Assembly (NCBI GenBank): GCA_033485155.1
Contig: JAWQJJ010000005.1
Location: 62,001-126,000, forward strand
Source of the DNA: Methanomassiliicoccus sp.
GTDB lineage: Archaea > Thermoplasmatota > Thermoplasmata > Methanomassiliicoccales > Methanomassiliicoccaceae
Length of the DNA: 64,000 nucleotides
Direction of reading: 5' to 3'
The notes below the pieces were generated by a model. It was not told the DNA's origin, searched no databases, and was given only the letters and a program-made list of their open reading frames with translations. The translations under genes and the position numbers were made by a program. Numbering within the stretch: the stretch's first letter is position 1; every line of letters starts with the position of its first letter. Of this stretch, positions 44,364 through 52,794 are shown one piece after another.

Positions 44364-44684
44364 ATGGAGTTCGATGTGAAGAAGGGACACGGTGCCAGTC
44401 TGGAAGGCGATGGTCTACGGGACCTGATGAAGAGCATCCTCGGGGAGGTCAAAGAGGAGAACGGAGCGCTGGTCACCTCCTTCGGCGCGACCACCCGGTT
44501 CGAGGTCAAGTTGCTGAGCAAGAACGCTCTGTCGGTGATCAGCACCTCAGACAAGAACGCTACCACCGAGGCGATGATGGAGTCGAACCGCAAGTATAAC
44601 GAGTTCATGGAGAAGGCTACTGGGTTCAACGCCAAGGAGAGATCCAAGCGCCTACAGAAAAAGGCTAAGGAAGGCAAGCTCTGA
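44364..44684 (+). CDS. DUF5611-like protein
   Basis: 106 residues from ATG 44364 with GAGGGATT upstream. The pattern (VKKGHG..L, ENGALVTSFGATTRFEVKL, SDKNATTEAMMESNRKYNEFMEKATGFNAKERSKRLQKKAK) matches a small archaeal family I recall as DUF5611. Function unknown. It follows RaSEA by 10 bases, so a tRNA-modification link is possible. Confidence 0.75.
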   Translation: MEFDVKKGHGASLEGDGLRDLMKSILGEVKEENGALVTSFGATTRFEVKLLSKNALSVISTSDKNATTEAMMESNRKYNEFMEKATGFNAKERSKRLQKKAKEGKL

Positions 44685-44700
44685 TCAAGCGCGGGGCAGC

Positions 44701-44997
44701 CTATCGCTTCCCCCCGCCCCCCCGGCGAGCCAGCTCCTGAGGATGTTGCCGATAGTAGGCGCTGAGCTCGACGGCGGAGGGGTTCCGGCCGTTCAAGCGC
44801 TTGAACTGGTCCTTGAACGCTTCGATGGTGACGGCATTTAATGGATCGACGATATCAAAGTTCAGAAGGGTCCTCTGGGCCGGATCGGCCCCTCTTGGCT
44901 TGATCAGTGCATCCCTCGACGACCAGAAGAGGGGCGGACCACATATATTTTCCCAAGTCGATTTTGAATATGTGATGAGTACGGGGGTTTCGCCCAT
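44701..44997 (-). CDS. Hypothetical protein
   Basis: Up to 98 residues. The C-terminal half (LNAVTIEAFKDQFKRLNGRNPSAVELSAYYRQHPQELA) looks like a genuine helical protein. The N-terminal half is doubtful: a TATA-like AAATATATG at 44944-44953 on the minus strand lies inside the frame, so the true start may be internal. Convergent with the DUF5611 gene. TAG stop. Confidence 0.45.
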   Translation of the reverse strand: MGETPVLITYSKSTWENICGPPLFWSSRDALIKPRGADPAQRTLLNFDIVDPLNAVTIEAFKDQFKRLNGRNPSAVELSAYYRQHPQELARRGGGGKR

Positions 44998-45259
44998 GCA
45001 TCTGGATTCGGGGGATGACCGAGATGCTCTCGTTCCTCTTCCTCATCCTGCACATTTGACCTAAAAAAACGGCCGATCAAGACAAGCGATGAAGCACAAC
45101 TTTCGTTGAGGAGATTAATGGGCCCCTATTTCCAAGAGGTGCTTTCGCCCGAGGCACCGATTTGAAGTGAAATTATCCGCTTTCCGATTTTTATTGAAAC
45201 ATCCTTCAATACTCTTCCTTGGAAGTTTGATAAACTGGTAGCGTCGATAATTCTTCACG

Positions 45260-46543
45260 ATGCCGCCACTCAAGGCCACCCCAGGGTTGAAACCCAGTCT
45301 GAACCTAACAGATGCGACGGCCATAAACATCGGGGCCATTATCGGTTCGGGCATATTTGTTGTCACAGGAATATCGGCCGGATATGCGGGCTCAGCGATC
45401 GTGGTGTCAATCGTGATCGCCGGAGTCGTGTCCGTTCTGACGGCCATGAGCATCGTGGAGCTGACCCTCTGGGATCCTAAAGAAGGAGGAGTCTATGATT
45501 ATGCATGCAGGCTCATCTCGCCCCTGGCCGGATTCATATCTGGCTGGATATGGGCTTTTTCTAATACTCTGATAGGTGCGGCGGTGGCATTGAGCTTCGC
45601 CTATTACCTCGACGCGATCGTCCCCGGTGTGAGTGTCAACATTGTGGCTGCCCTCATCTGCCTGGTATTCACGGTGCTGAACTACCTGGGTGCGAGCCAT
45701 TCCTCCGAGATCAACAACATCATTGTCGTCGCTAAGCTAGCTCTTCTCTCGTTCTTCGTTGTGTTCGGGCTGCTATTCATCAATCCTTCCAATTTCTTAC
45801 CGTTCGAGCCTCTTCAGATGGGGGTGCTCGTCGGGGCATTCTACATCTTCTTCTCTTTCGGGGGGTTCGCCCGGGTCACGGTCATTGCTGAGGAGATCAA
45901 AAATCCGAGGAAGAACATACCAAGGGCCATCTTCCTATCGATCGCCATCTCGATCGTTTTTTACATCCTCGTCGCGCTCGTGGCGATCGGCGTGGTCGGT
46001 GCCCCCGCTCTATCCGGCTCCAGCTCTCCACTGGCTTATGCGATGGGGAGGACGGGGAATCAGTTAGCCGTCCTCCTGATATCCATCGGTGGGATATTGG
46101 CCACCGCCAGCGTGCTCATCACGACCATATTAGGCGTTTCCCGGATGGAGTATGCCATGGCTCGGAGGGGGGACCTACCGAGGCGGCTCAGCTACCTTCA
46201 AAAGCGTCATGGTACGCCTTACTGGAGCATTTGGATAACCGGAACGATAATCATAATCCTTGTCCTGTTCGTCGACGTCGTTAGCGTGGTGGCACTAAGC
46301 ACCTTTACTCAGATCGTGTATTACATGGTCGCCAATCTATCTGCATTTCGTCTGAAGGGGGTGAACCGGCGATATCCAAAGTCCGTACCCGTGCTCGGCC
46401 TCTCATCATGCGTAGTCCTCCTCCTCGCATCGGTTTTCATCGCCCCTCAGGCAATCGTTCTCGGGACATTGGGAATCGTTTCCGGTTTGATTATCTGGGC
46501 GATAAGTACTGAGATCACGAAAAGGTCAAAGTACGATCAATAG
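45260..46543 (+). CDS. APC-family amino acid permease
   Basis: 427 residues, about 12 membrane segments. The start LNLTDATAINIGAIIGSGIFVVTG is the APC hallmark (IGxGIFV), and EEIKNPRKNIPRAI follows segment 6. Proton- or sodium-coupled uptake or exchange of amino acids or amines; substrate unknown. GATAAAC about 30 bases upstream gives a leaderless start. The 260-base gap before it holds a 15-codon ORF with a Shine-Dalgarno (45118-45165). TAG stop. Confidence 0.9.
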   Translation: MPPLKATPGLKPSLNLTDATAINIGAIIGSGIFVVTGISAGYAGSAIVVSIVIAGVVSVLTAMSIVELTLWDPKEGGVYDYACRLISPLAGFISGWIWAFSNTLIGAAVALSFAYYLDAIVPGVSVNIVAALICLVFTVLNYLGASHSSEINNIIVVAKLALLSFFVVFGLLFINPSNFLPFEPLQMGVLVGAFYIFFSFGGFARVTVIAEEIKNPRKNIPRAIFLSIAISIVFYILVALVAIGVVGAPALSGSSSPLAYAMGRTGNQLAVLLISIGGILATASVLITTILGVSRMEYAMARRGDLPRRLSYLQKRHGTPYWSIWITGTIIIILVLFVDVVSVVALSTFTQIVYYMVANLSAFRLKGVNRRYPKSVPVLGLSSCVVLLLASVFIAPQAIVLGTLGIVSGLIIWAISTEITKRSKYDQ

Positions 46544-46567
46544 GAAAAAGAAAGATAAAAAGAGGTT

Positions 46568-46909
46568 TTACCAGCAGGCACGAACTTTGTCCCTAGTCTG
46601 GTCCTGGTCACAGGTCAGGTCCTGGCACGATCCATCCTGTAACTTTTCCTGGTCCTGGATATGGTCCTGGTCACAGGTTGCATCCTGGTCTACAGTTGGA
46701 TCGAGACATGAACCATCCTGAGCCATTATTCGGTCTGGATCGCAGGTTTGATCCTGGACCTGGTCGCGGATATGGTCGAGGTCGCCGTTCCATTCGCCGG
46801 TCGCTCCGTAGCCAAGAGCAGAAGCGTTGCCGCTCATGAGCACGATGGCTACTCCAGCGACCATCAGGGCGGCAAACGCTCCGAATACCAATTTTTTGTT
46901 GTGTTTCAC
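46568..46909 (-). CDS. Small exported Cys/Asp/Gln-repeat protein
   Basis: 113 residues from GTG. A signal peptide (KK, hydrophobic 8-25, NASA at 28-31) is followed by a strongly acidic mature part. It is built from repeats of QDGSCxD and TCDQDxxxDQ, with six Cys (56, 68, 79, 95, 100, 112) spread evenly. No hydrophobic core is left, so disulfides or metal (Ca or transition metal) must hold it. No family is recognised. It is convergent with the APC permease, 24 bases apart. Confidence 0.7.
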   Translation of the reverse strand: MKHNKKLVFGAFAALMVAGVAIVLMSGNASALGYGATGEWNGDLDHIRDQVQDQTCDPDRIMAQDGSCLDPTVDQDATCDQDHIQDQEKLQDGSCQDLTCDQDQTRDKVRACW

Positions 46910-47362
46910 TTAGACACCCGTAAATCATTAACACAATACCATTAAATTACCAATGCGAAGGAATCGTATGTATGAATCGTATAGTTTTTGACCTCAGAAG
47001 GTGCCCATGGTTCTACTGCCCTAGGTCGGGCTTTGCCCGGTGTTTGATCCTGAGGACAGACTAGGATCTCCCCTCGCTCCCACCTCTACCTGCTTTTAGA
47101 AGTATGGAACTTGATCTGTCAGCACCCGATCGAGGGCTGAATTTATGTCGAACTCATTGCCTTCGACGCCATAACTAACAGTTCCCCTCGCGAACCTGCT
47201 TTAACCTCTTTGCGGAAATCCGGCCCTCCTTGGATTGATATCGGTCTTGAAAGCCCATTCAGGAAGGGCGAGCATTGAACTCACTGATTGCCCATGCTTC
47301 AGGAATGTTCCCGAAAAATGGAATACGGCATGGCCAGATAGTATGATGACACCCACGGCAGG
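46910..47362. other. Intergenic region before the ribosomal operon
   Basis: About 450 bases with no supportable gene. It contains a direct repeat, GAATCGTAT (46967-46975 and 46979-46987 approximately), near the promoter of the exported protein, and a small hairpin, CGGGC-TTT-GCCCG, near 47027-47039. An unannotated small RNA cannot be excluded. Confidence 0.4.
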
Positions 47363-47375
47363 TTTAAATATAACA
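47363..47375 (+). promoter_or_regulatory. TATA box of the rpl3 operon
   Basis: TTTAAATATAACA; its last 12 bases are identical to the third 16S promoter box. It predicts a leader of about 190 bases. Confidence 0.6.
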
Positions 47376-47509
47376 ACCATAATCCCACAGGCACGCTGTA
47401 AGCGCTGAGGACGTTCGACCAGACGCCATGGGCAATGCTCCGCATCCCAATTTCCCCTCTAACTCCATTCTCGGAGGGTGGATAACGCGTCACGGTCGAA
47501 GGTGCTGAC

Positions 47510-47560
47510 CTCGAGCGATCGAGTAAGAAAGAGGCGCAAGCACAGAGAGTGGATTCTCTC
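47510..47560 (+). promoter_or_regulatory. Leader hairpins before rpl3
   Basis: CTCGA-GCGA-TCGAG (47510-47523) is a hairpin with a GNRA loop. GAGAG-TGGATT-CTCTC (47545-47560) follows. The CTCTC arm could also pair with GAGAG in the Shine-Dalgarno region (about 47568-47577), suggesting translational control. Confidence 0.4.
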
Positions 47561-47581
47561 AATGAGAAGAGAGGGAGAATC

Positions 47582-48583
47582 ATGCCAAACAAGAGACGTC
47601 CAAAACAAGGTTCGCATGCGTATTCGCCCAGGAAGCGAGCGATTAGCCAGACGCCCAGGTTAGACTCCTGGCCCGAGATCAGCGAAGGCCCTAAACTGCA
47701 GGGTTTCGCCGGATATAAGGCCGGGATGACCCATGCATTCGTGGTGGACTTTGACAAGAACAGCCTCACCGCGGGTCAGGAGATCCAGATCCCGGTCACC
47801 GTTCTCGAGGTGCCCCCGATGAAGGTCGCCGCGGTCAGGGTCTATGAGAGCTCCCGCTACGGTCTGAGGACTGCTGGCGAAGTATGGGCCAGCGGTCTCG
47901 ACCAGACCCTCGCCCGGAGGCTCCCGATTCCCAAGAACCAGGATGCTGAGAAGGCCTGGAGCGAGCTGAGCAAGAAGGACATCGAGGATGTCCGCGTATT
48001 GACCTACACTCAACCAAAGATGATCACCGGCGTGCCCAAGAAGGTCCCCGATCTGATGGAGACCCGTGTCGGCGGCGGTTCCGTGACCCAAAGGCTCGAG
48101 TACGCGAAGGGATTGCTCGGAAAGGAGATCACCGTCACCGAGTTCGCCAAGGACGGCGCCATCATCGACGTATCCGCGGTGACCAAGGGTAAGGGGTTCC
48201 AGGGCGCCATCAAGAGATGGGGCGTTAAGCTTTTGTCCCACAAGAACTCCAAGCACCGCAGGATGGTCGGGACCCTTGCCCCCAAGAGGCCCGGGTTCGT
48301 TCGGCCCCAGGTTCCCCAGGCCGGTCAGGTCGGCTACCACCAGAGGACCGAATTCAACAAGCGGATCCTAAAGATCGGGGAGAAGGGCGACGAGGTCAAC
48401 CCCAAGGGCGGCTTCATTCACTACGGCAGCGTAAGGAACAACTACGTTCTTATTCACGGCTCCGTACCGGGCCCCACCAAGAGGCTCATCCGTCTAAGGG
48501 ACCCCGTTAGGCCGGCCGGTACCGTGCTCAAGGAGGCGCCCAATATGGTGTATGTCTCCACCGAGTCCAAGCAGGGGGCTTGA
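47582..48583 (+). CDS. rpl3: 50S ribosomal protein L3
   Basis: 333 residues. GFAGYKAGMTHAF, VTKGKGFQGAIKRWGVKLLSHKNSKHRR and RPQVPQAGQVGYHQRTEFNKRI are universal L3 motifs. GAGGGAG precedes ATG. It is the first gene of an operon running to cbf5. Confidence 0.98.
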   Translation: MPNKRRPKQGSHAYSPRKRAISQTPRLDSWPEISEGPKLQGFAGYKAGMTHAFVVDFDKNSLTAGQEIQIPVTVLEVPPMKVAAVRVYESSRYGLRTAGEVWASGLDQTLARRLPIPKNQDAEKAWSELSKKDIEDVRVLTYTQPKMITGVPKKVPDLMETRVGGGSVTQRLEYAKGLLGKEITVTEFAKDGAIIDVSAVTKGKGFQGAIKRWGVKLLSHKNSKHRRMVGTLAPKRPGFVRPQVPQAGQVGYHQRTEFNKRILKIGEKGDEVNPKGGFIHYGSVRNNYVLIHGSVPGPTKRLIRLRDPVRPAGTVLKEAPNMVYVSTESKQGA

Positions 48584-48588
48584 AGATC

Positions 48589-49359
48589 ATGCCCAAGAAC
48601 AATGTCAATATCTACTCTGTAAAAGGCGATGTCGTCAAGAGCGTGGAGCTCCCCGCCGCCTTTGCCACCGACTACCGGCCGGACATCATCCACCGTGCCG
48701 CCGTAGCCGAGCATGCCAACCGGCGCCAGGCCTACGGGCCGAGCCCCACCGCGGGTGTCCGGCACGCCGTCTCCCAGTGGGGTAAGGGCCGCGGTACCTC
48801 CCGTGTCCAGAGGCTCACCCAGGGCAGCAAGGCCGCCGAATCCCCCAATAACGTTGGTGGTCGCCGGGCCTTCCCGCCCAAGCCGGAGAAGGACTACTCC
48901 AAGAAGGTCAACCGCAAGGAGAAGTTCAAGGCCAAGCTGTCCGCGCTGGCCGCCCTGTCAGACCCTGAAATGGTTAAGAAGAGGGGGCACCAGTTCGATG
49001 ACGGGCTGACCATGCCCGTGATCGTGGAGGACGACTTCGAGAGCCTAGCCACCACCAACGATGTCGTGTCCGCCCTGGAGAAGATCGGCGTCTCCGCCGA
49101 CCTGGAGAGGGCCAAGGACGGCAAGAAGGTCCGTGCTGGCCGCGGTAAGATGAGGGGCAGGAAGTACAAGACTCCCCGCAGCATCCTGGTCGTCGTTTCG
49201 GCCCAGGAAGCACCCGTGTTCATGGGTGCCAACAACCTGCCGGGCGTCGAGATCGTGTCGACCGAGGGACTGAGCGCGGGTGTGCTGGCCCCAGGCGGCG
49301 TGGCAGGAAGGCTAGCGGTCTTCTCTGAGTCCGCCATCAAGAAGATAGGAGAGTGGTGA
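48589..49359 (+). CDS. rpl4: 50S ribosomal protein L4 (L1e type)
   Basis: 256 residues. The archaeal/eukaryotic L4 pattern is VELPAAFATDYRPDIIHRAAVAEHANRRQAYG with the long loop AVSQWGKGRGTSRVQR. It contacts 23S RNA in the exit tunnel. Five bases separate it from L3. Confidence 0.98.
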   Translation: MPKNNVNIYSVKGDVVKSVELPAAFATDYRPDIIHRAAVAEHANRRQAYGPSPTAGVRHAVSQWGKGRGTSRVQRLTQGSKAAESPNNVGGRRAFPPKPEKDYSKKVNRKEKFKAKLSALAALSDPEMVKKRGHQFDDGLTMPVIVEDDFESLATTNDVVSALEKIGVSADLERAKDGKKVRAGRGKMRGRKYKTPRSILVVVSAQEAPVFMGANNLPGVEIVSTEGLSAGVLAPGGVAGRLAVFSESAIKKIGEW

Positions 49360-49361
49360 GC

Positions 49362-49643
49362 ATGGTCAAGTCGGACATCCTTCTCCACCCTTATGTTACT
49401 GAAAAGACAATGAACCACATGACCGGGACCCCTACCCAGGACTTCAAGGACGGCAACCGGATTGAGTTCGTCGTCCTCAAGGAGGCCACCAAGAAGGAGA
49501 TCAAGGAGGCCTTCGAGAAGCACTTCGACGTCAAGGTCCTCAAGGTCTGGACCAAGATCACCAAGGAAGGAAAGCGCGCCACCATCCAGCTCGCCGAGGG
49601 TTATTCGGCCGAGGACATCGGGATGAGGATTGGAGTGTTCTGA
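49362..49643 (+). CDS. rpl23: 50S ribosomal protein L23
   Basis: 93 residues from ATG 49362. HPYVTEKTMNHM and NRIEFVV..ATKKEIKEAFEKHFDVKV are the L23 core. It sits at the tunnel exit where SRP and the translocon dock. Confidence 0.97.
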   Translation: MVKSDILLHPYVTEKTMNHMTGTPTQDFKDGNRIEFVVLKEATKKEIKEAFEKHFDVKVLKVWTKITKEGKRATIQLAEGYSAEDIGMRIGVF

Positions 49644-49652
49644 GGGGATAAT

Positions 49653-50348
49653 ATGGGAAAGCAACTCAGACAGCAAAGACGCGGCAAGGGCGGCGCGGTC
49701 TACCGCAACCCTGGCCACAGGCAGCTTAGCAGCATTCGGTATCCTAACGTCGATGCCGGCAACGGCAAGATCGTCGACCTTATCCACGCCCCGGGGCGCA
49801 GCAGTCCCCTGGCCAAGGTCGACTTCTCCGGGGAGAGCGTCCTAATGCTCGCCGCCGAGGGCATGATGGTCGGCAAGACCATCAGTTACGACCTCGGGGC
49901 GACCGACCTCACTCCCGGCAATGTGGTCCCCCTCAGCTCCGTGCCCGAGGGGAGCTTCGTTTACAATATCGAGGGACAGCCCGGTGACGGCGGAAAGTTC
50001 GTCCGCGTGGCCGGAGCGTCCGCGACCGTAGTGAGCAGAGGCGACAAAGTGGTCGTCCTCATGCCATCCGGTTCGTTCAAGACCTTCGACCCCCGGTGCC
50101 GGGCTTCGCTCGGAGTGGTGGCCGGAGGCGGTCAGAGAGAGAAGCCGTTCGGTAAGGCTGGGAACAAGTTCCATGCTTACCGCAGCAAGGCTAAAGCGAA
50201 CTTCAAGGTCAAGGGAGTGGCCATGAACGCGGTGAACCACCCCCACGGCGGCGGTGGCCACCCCCATGTGGGTAAGCCGAGCACTGTCAGCCGGAATGCA
50301 TCACCCGGACGTAAGGTCGGCCGCCTGTCGCCCAAGCGGAGGAAGTGA
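49653..50348 (+). CDS. rpl2: 50S ribosomal protein L2
   Basis: 231 residues. The near-universal GVAMNAVNHPHGGGGHPH near the peptidyl-transferase centre is present, and the start GKQLRQQRRGKGG is archaeal. Confidence 0.98.
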   Translation: MGKQLRQQRRGKGGAVYRNPGHRQLSSIRYPNVDAGNGKIVDLIHAPGRSSPLAKVDFSGESVLMLAAEGMMVGKTISYDLGATDLTPGNVVPLSSVPEGSFVYNIEGQPGDGGKFVRVAGASATVVSRGDKVVVLMPSGSFKTFDPRCRASLGVVAGGGQREKPFGKAGNKFHAYRSKAKANFKVKGVAMNAVNHPHGGGGHPHVGKPSTVSRNASPGRKVGRLSPKRRK

Positions 50349-50353
50349 TCTAG

Positions 50354-50815
50354 ATGGCAAAGGAGAAGATTGGCGGTCAGAAGGCCGCGCGCAGGAAGCA
50401 GCGCAAGAAGAAGGGCGGCATCACCGCTCGGCGCAAGAAGGAGTTCACCTACCGTGGCTTCACTATGGAGGAGCTGCTGGAGATGCCCTTCGATGAGATG
50501 GTCACTTTGCTCCCGTCCCGGGCCAGGAGAACCTTGGCCCGCGGAATGAACGAAGAGCAGAGGACCGCATTCGAGGTGCTCAGGTCCGGGAACCGTGAGG
50601 TAACCAGGACCCACCGCAGGGACGTCCCCATCATCCCCCAGTTCGTAGGGAAGAGGGTCGCCGTCCACAACGGTAAGGAGTTCTTTGAGTTCGAGATCAA
50701 GCCCGAGATGATCGGGCACTTCACGGGCGAGTTCGCCATGACCAGGCACGAAGTGAAGCACTCTGGACCGGGCGTAGGTGCCACCAGGGGTTCCAAGTTC
50801 CTGCCGCTTAAGTGA
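50354..50815 (+). CDS. rps19: 30S ribosomal protein S19
   Basis: 153 residues. A basic N-terminal extension precedes the S19 core (THRRDVPIIPQFVGKRVAVHNGKEFFEFEIKPEMIGHFTGEFA) and RHEVKHSGPGVGATRGSKF. Confidence 0.98.
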   Translation: MAKEKIGGQKAARRKQRKKKGGITARRKKEFTYRGFTMEELLEMPFDEMVTLLPSRARRTLARGMNEEQRTAFEVLRSGNREVTRTHRRDVPIIPQFVGKRVAVHNGKEFFEFEIKPEMIGHFTGEFAMTRHEVKHSGPGVGATRGSKFLPLK

Positions 50816-50824
50816 GGTGGAAAC

Positions 50825-51271
50825 ATGGCTGGATACACTCAGTACGCAGATCCGGACAAGACCGCGAAGGCCATTGGAAAGGAGAGACCTGTCTCTCCCA
50901 AGGACTCCCGCGAAATCTGCCGCATGATCAGGGGCAAGAAGGTCAATGTGGCCATCAAGATGCTTGAGGAGGTCGTCGACCTCAAGAGGCCGGTCCAGTT
51001 CGCCCGGTTCAATACCGGCGTGGCCCACAAGCCCGGTGTCGGCCCCGGCCGCTTCCCCGCGAAGTCGGCCGCAGCCATCTTGGAGGTCATCAACAGCGCC
51101 AAGCACAACGCCGAGTACAAGGGCCTGGACGCTGACAACATGAAGGTCAAGGTCGTCACTACGAACCTCGGTCGGACCATCCCCGGACATATGCCCCGCG
51201 CCTACGGCCGGAGCACTCCCTGGAACCAGCAGACCGTCAATATCGAGGTCATCTTGGAGGAGGCACAGTAA
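50825..51271 (+). CDS. rpl22: 50S ribosomal protein L22
   Basis: 148 residues. SPKDSREICRMIRGKKVNVAIKMLEEV and the C-terminal MPRAYGRSTPWNQQTVNIEVI are conserved in archaeal L22. Confidence 0.98.
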   Translation: MAGYTQYADPDKTAKAIGKERPVSPKDSREICRMIRGKKVNVAIKMLEEVVDLKRPVQFARFNTGVAHKPGVGPGRFPAKSAAAILEVINSAKHNAEYKGLDADNMKVKVVTTNLGRTIPGHMPRAYGRSTPWNQQTVNIEVILEEAQ

Positions 51272-51273
51272 AT

Positions 51274-52026
51274 ATGGCGAACGAGAGGAAGTTCATAGCC
51301 GAGAACGTCCGCAGGGTCCTCCTCAAGGAATACTTGATGAAGGAGGTAACCAGGGCGGGATTCGGCGGGCTAGACGTGCAGAGGACCCCCATGGGGACCA
51401 GGGTTACGCTCGTCACCGAGCGCCCTGGCATCGTGATCGGTCGCCGGGGCGCGGCCATCAAGAACCTGACCCGGGCGATCGAGGAGGACTTTAAGTTCGA
51501 CAACCCCCAGGTCGAGGTCCAGGAGGTCGCCAACCCCAACCTCAACGCCCAGATCATGGCCGAGAAGCTGGCCTTCGCCCTCGAGCGGGGCTGGCACTTC
51601 AGGCGGGCCGGTCACAGCACCATCCGCCGGGTCATGGACTCCGGAGCGCGGGGCTGCCACATCATCATCGCCGGCAAGCTTACCGGTCAGAGGCACCGCA
51701 CCGAGAAGTTCAAGGAAGGCTACATCAAGTTCTGCGGCGAGCCGAAGCTCAAGGACGTGGACAAGGGCTACGCGGTCGCGAAGCTCAAGCCCGGCGTCAT
51801 TGGCGTCACCGTGGAGATCATGCGCCCGGAGACCAAGCTGCCGGACGAGATCGATGTCACCGCGCCTGCCGAGGCAGCTGAGAAGTTCCCAGAGCTCGCC
51901 CCGCTGATGGTGAAGAAGGAAGAGCCTTCCGTCATCGTCCCCAACGAGGAGAGCGCGCAGAGCGCCACAGAGGAGCCTGCTGCCCCGGTCGAAGAGGGCA
52001 CCGACGCACCGGAGGGTGAGCAGTAA
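51274..52026 (+). CDS. rps3: 30S ribosomal protein S3
   Basis: 250 residues. The KH domain contains IVIGRRGAAIKNLTRAIEE. The C-terminal S3 domain is followed by an acidic Ala/Glu-rich tail of about 50 residues, as in many archaea. Confidence 0.97.
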   Translation: MANERKFIAENVRRVLLKEYLMKEVTRAGFGGLDVQRTPMGTRVTLVTERPGIVIGRRGAAIKNLTRAIEEDFKFDNPQVEVQEVANPNLNAQIMAEKLAFALERGWHFRRAGHSTIRRVMDSGARGCHIIIAGKLTGQRHRTEKFKEGYIKFCGEPKLKDVDKGYAVAKLKPGVIGVTVEIMRPETKLPDEIDVTAPAEAAEKFPELAPLMVKKEEPSVIVPNEESAQSATEEPAAPVEEGTDAPEGEQ

Positions 52027-52230
52027 ATGGCTCTCCTGCGGACGTCGGAGATCAAGGACATGACCGTCGAGGACCGCGCTAAGAAGCTGCGCGAGCTCCG
52101 CGACGAGCTCATGCACGAGAGAGGCACCGCCGCGATGGGCGGGGCGCCCACCAACCCCGGAAGGATACGGGCCCTCAGGACCAACATTGCTCGGATCGAG
52201 ACCATCCAGACGGAGGAGGAGAAGCACTAA
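52027..52230 (+). CDS. rpl29: 50S ribosomal protein L29
   Basis: 67 residues, two helices, starting directly after the S3 stop. LLRTSEIKDMTVEDRAKKLRELRDELMHERG and NPGRIRALRTNIARIETI are typical. Confidence 0.96.
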   Translation: MALLRTSEIKDMTVEDRAKKLRELRDELMHERGTAAMGGAPTNPGRIRALRTNIARIETIQTEEEKH

Positions 52231-52529
52231 TGGCCGAAATCTGCCCGGTATGTGGGCTGCCCAAGGAACTGTGCATGTGCGAAGAGATCGCGCGTGAACA
52301 GCAAACCGTACGGATCAGCACTGACAGCAGGCGCTATGGTAAGATCGTAACCGTGGTCGAAGGGATCGACGAGAACGACATCGACATGGACGACCTGGCT
52401 AAGAAGCTGAAGAGCAAGTGCGCTGCTGGCGGTACGGCCAAAGAAGGCCGCATTGAGCTGCAGGGTGACCACAAGAAGAAGGTCAAAGAGGTCCTCGAAC
52501 AGATGGGCTTCAAGACGGATGTCAGATGA
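52230..52529 (+). CDS. Translation initiation factor aIF1 (SUI1)
   Basis: 99 residues. N-terminal zinc-knuckle-like ICPVCGLPKELCMCEEI, then the SUI1 domain (RRYGKIVTVVEGIDEN..CAAGGTAKEGRIELQGDH). It monitors start-codon selection. It overlaps L29 by one base. Confidence 0.96.
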   Translation: MAEICPVCGLPKELCMCEEIAREQQTVRISTDSRRYGKIVTVVEGIDENDIDMDDLAKKLKSKCAAGGTAKEGRIELQGDHKKKVKEVLEQMGFKTDVR

Positions 52530-52789
52530 ACGTGAACAAGAGGGATTTCATGAGGTCAGAACTGATCGGCTTGGAAGTGGAGGTCTTGCCCAATCCCGGC
52601 TGCGGGAATGTCCGCGGCGTAGTGGTGGATGAGACCAAACGGACCTTCGTCGTCCGCAAGGGCGAACGCGAGGTCACTGTCCCCAAGTCGAGCAATGAGT
52701 TCCTGTTCACATACCAGGGAGATAAGGTCCAGATTCACGGTTCGGAGATCCAGCACCGACCTGAGGATCGTATCAAGAAGATTAGGTGA
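52526..52789 (+). CDS. rnp1: RNase P protein component 1 (Rpp29)
   Basis: 87 residues. ELIGLEVEVLPNPGCGNVRGVVVDETKRTFVV is the Sm-like Rpp29 core. Its place between aIF1 and S17 is conserved in archaea. It overlaps the aIF1 stop by 4 bases. Confidence 0.93.
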   Translation: MNVNKRDFMRSELIGLEVEVLPNPGCGNVRGVVVDETKRTFVVRKGEREVTVPKSSNEFLFTYQGDKVQIHGSEIQHRPEDRIKKIR

Positions 52790-52794
52790 TCCCA

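Noticed and set aside
44940-44974. Inverted repeat CACATAT...ATATGTG with a 21-base spacer
   Set aside because: Short AT arms with a long spacer inside a doubtful coding frame; too weak to call an operator.
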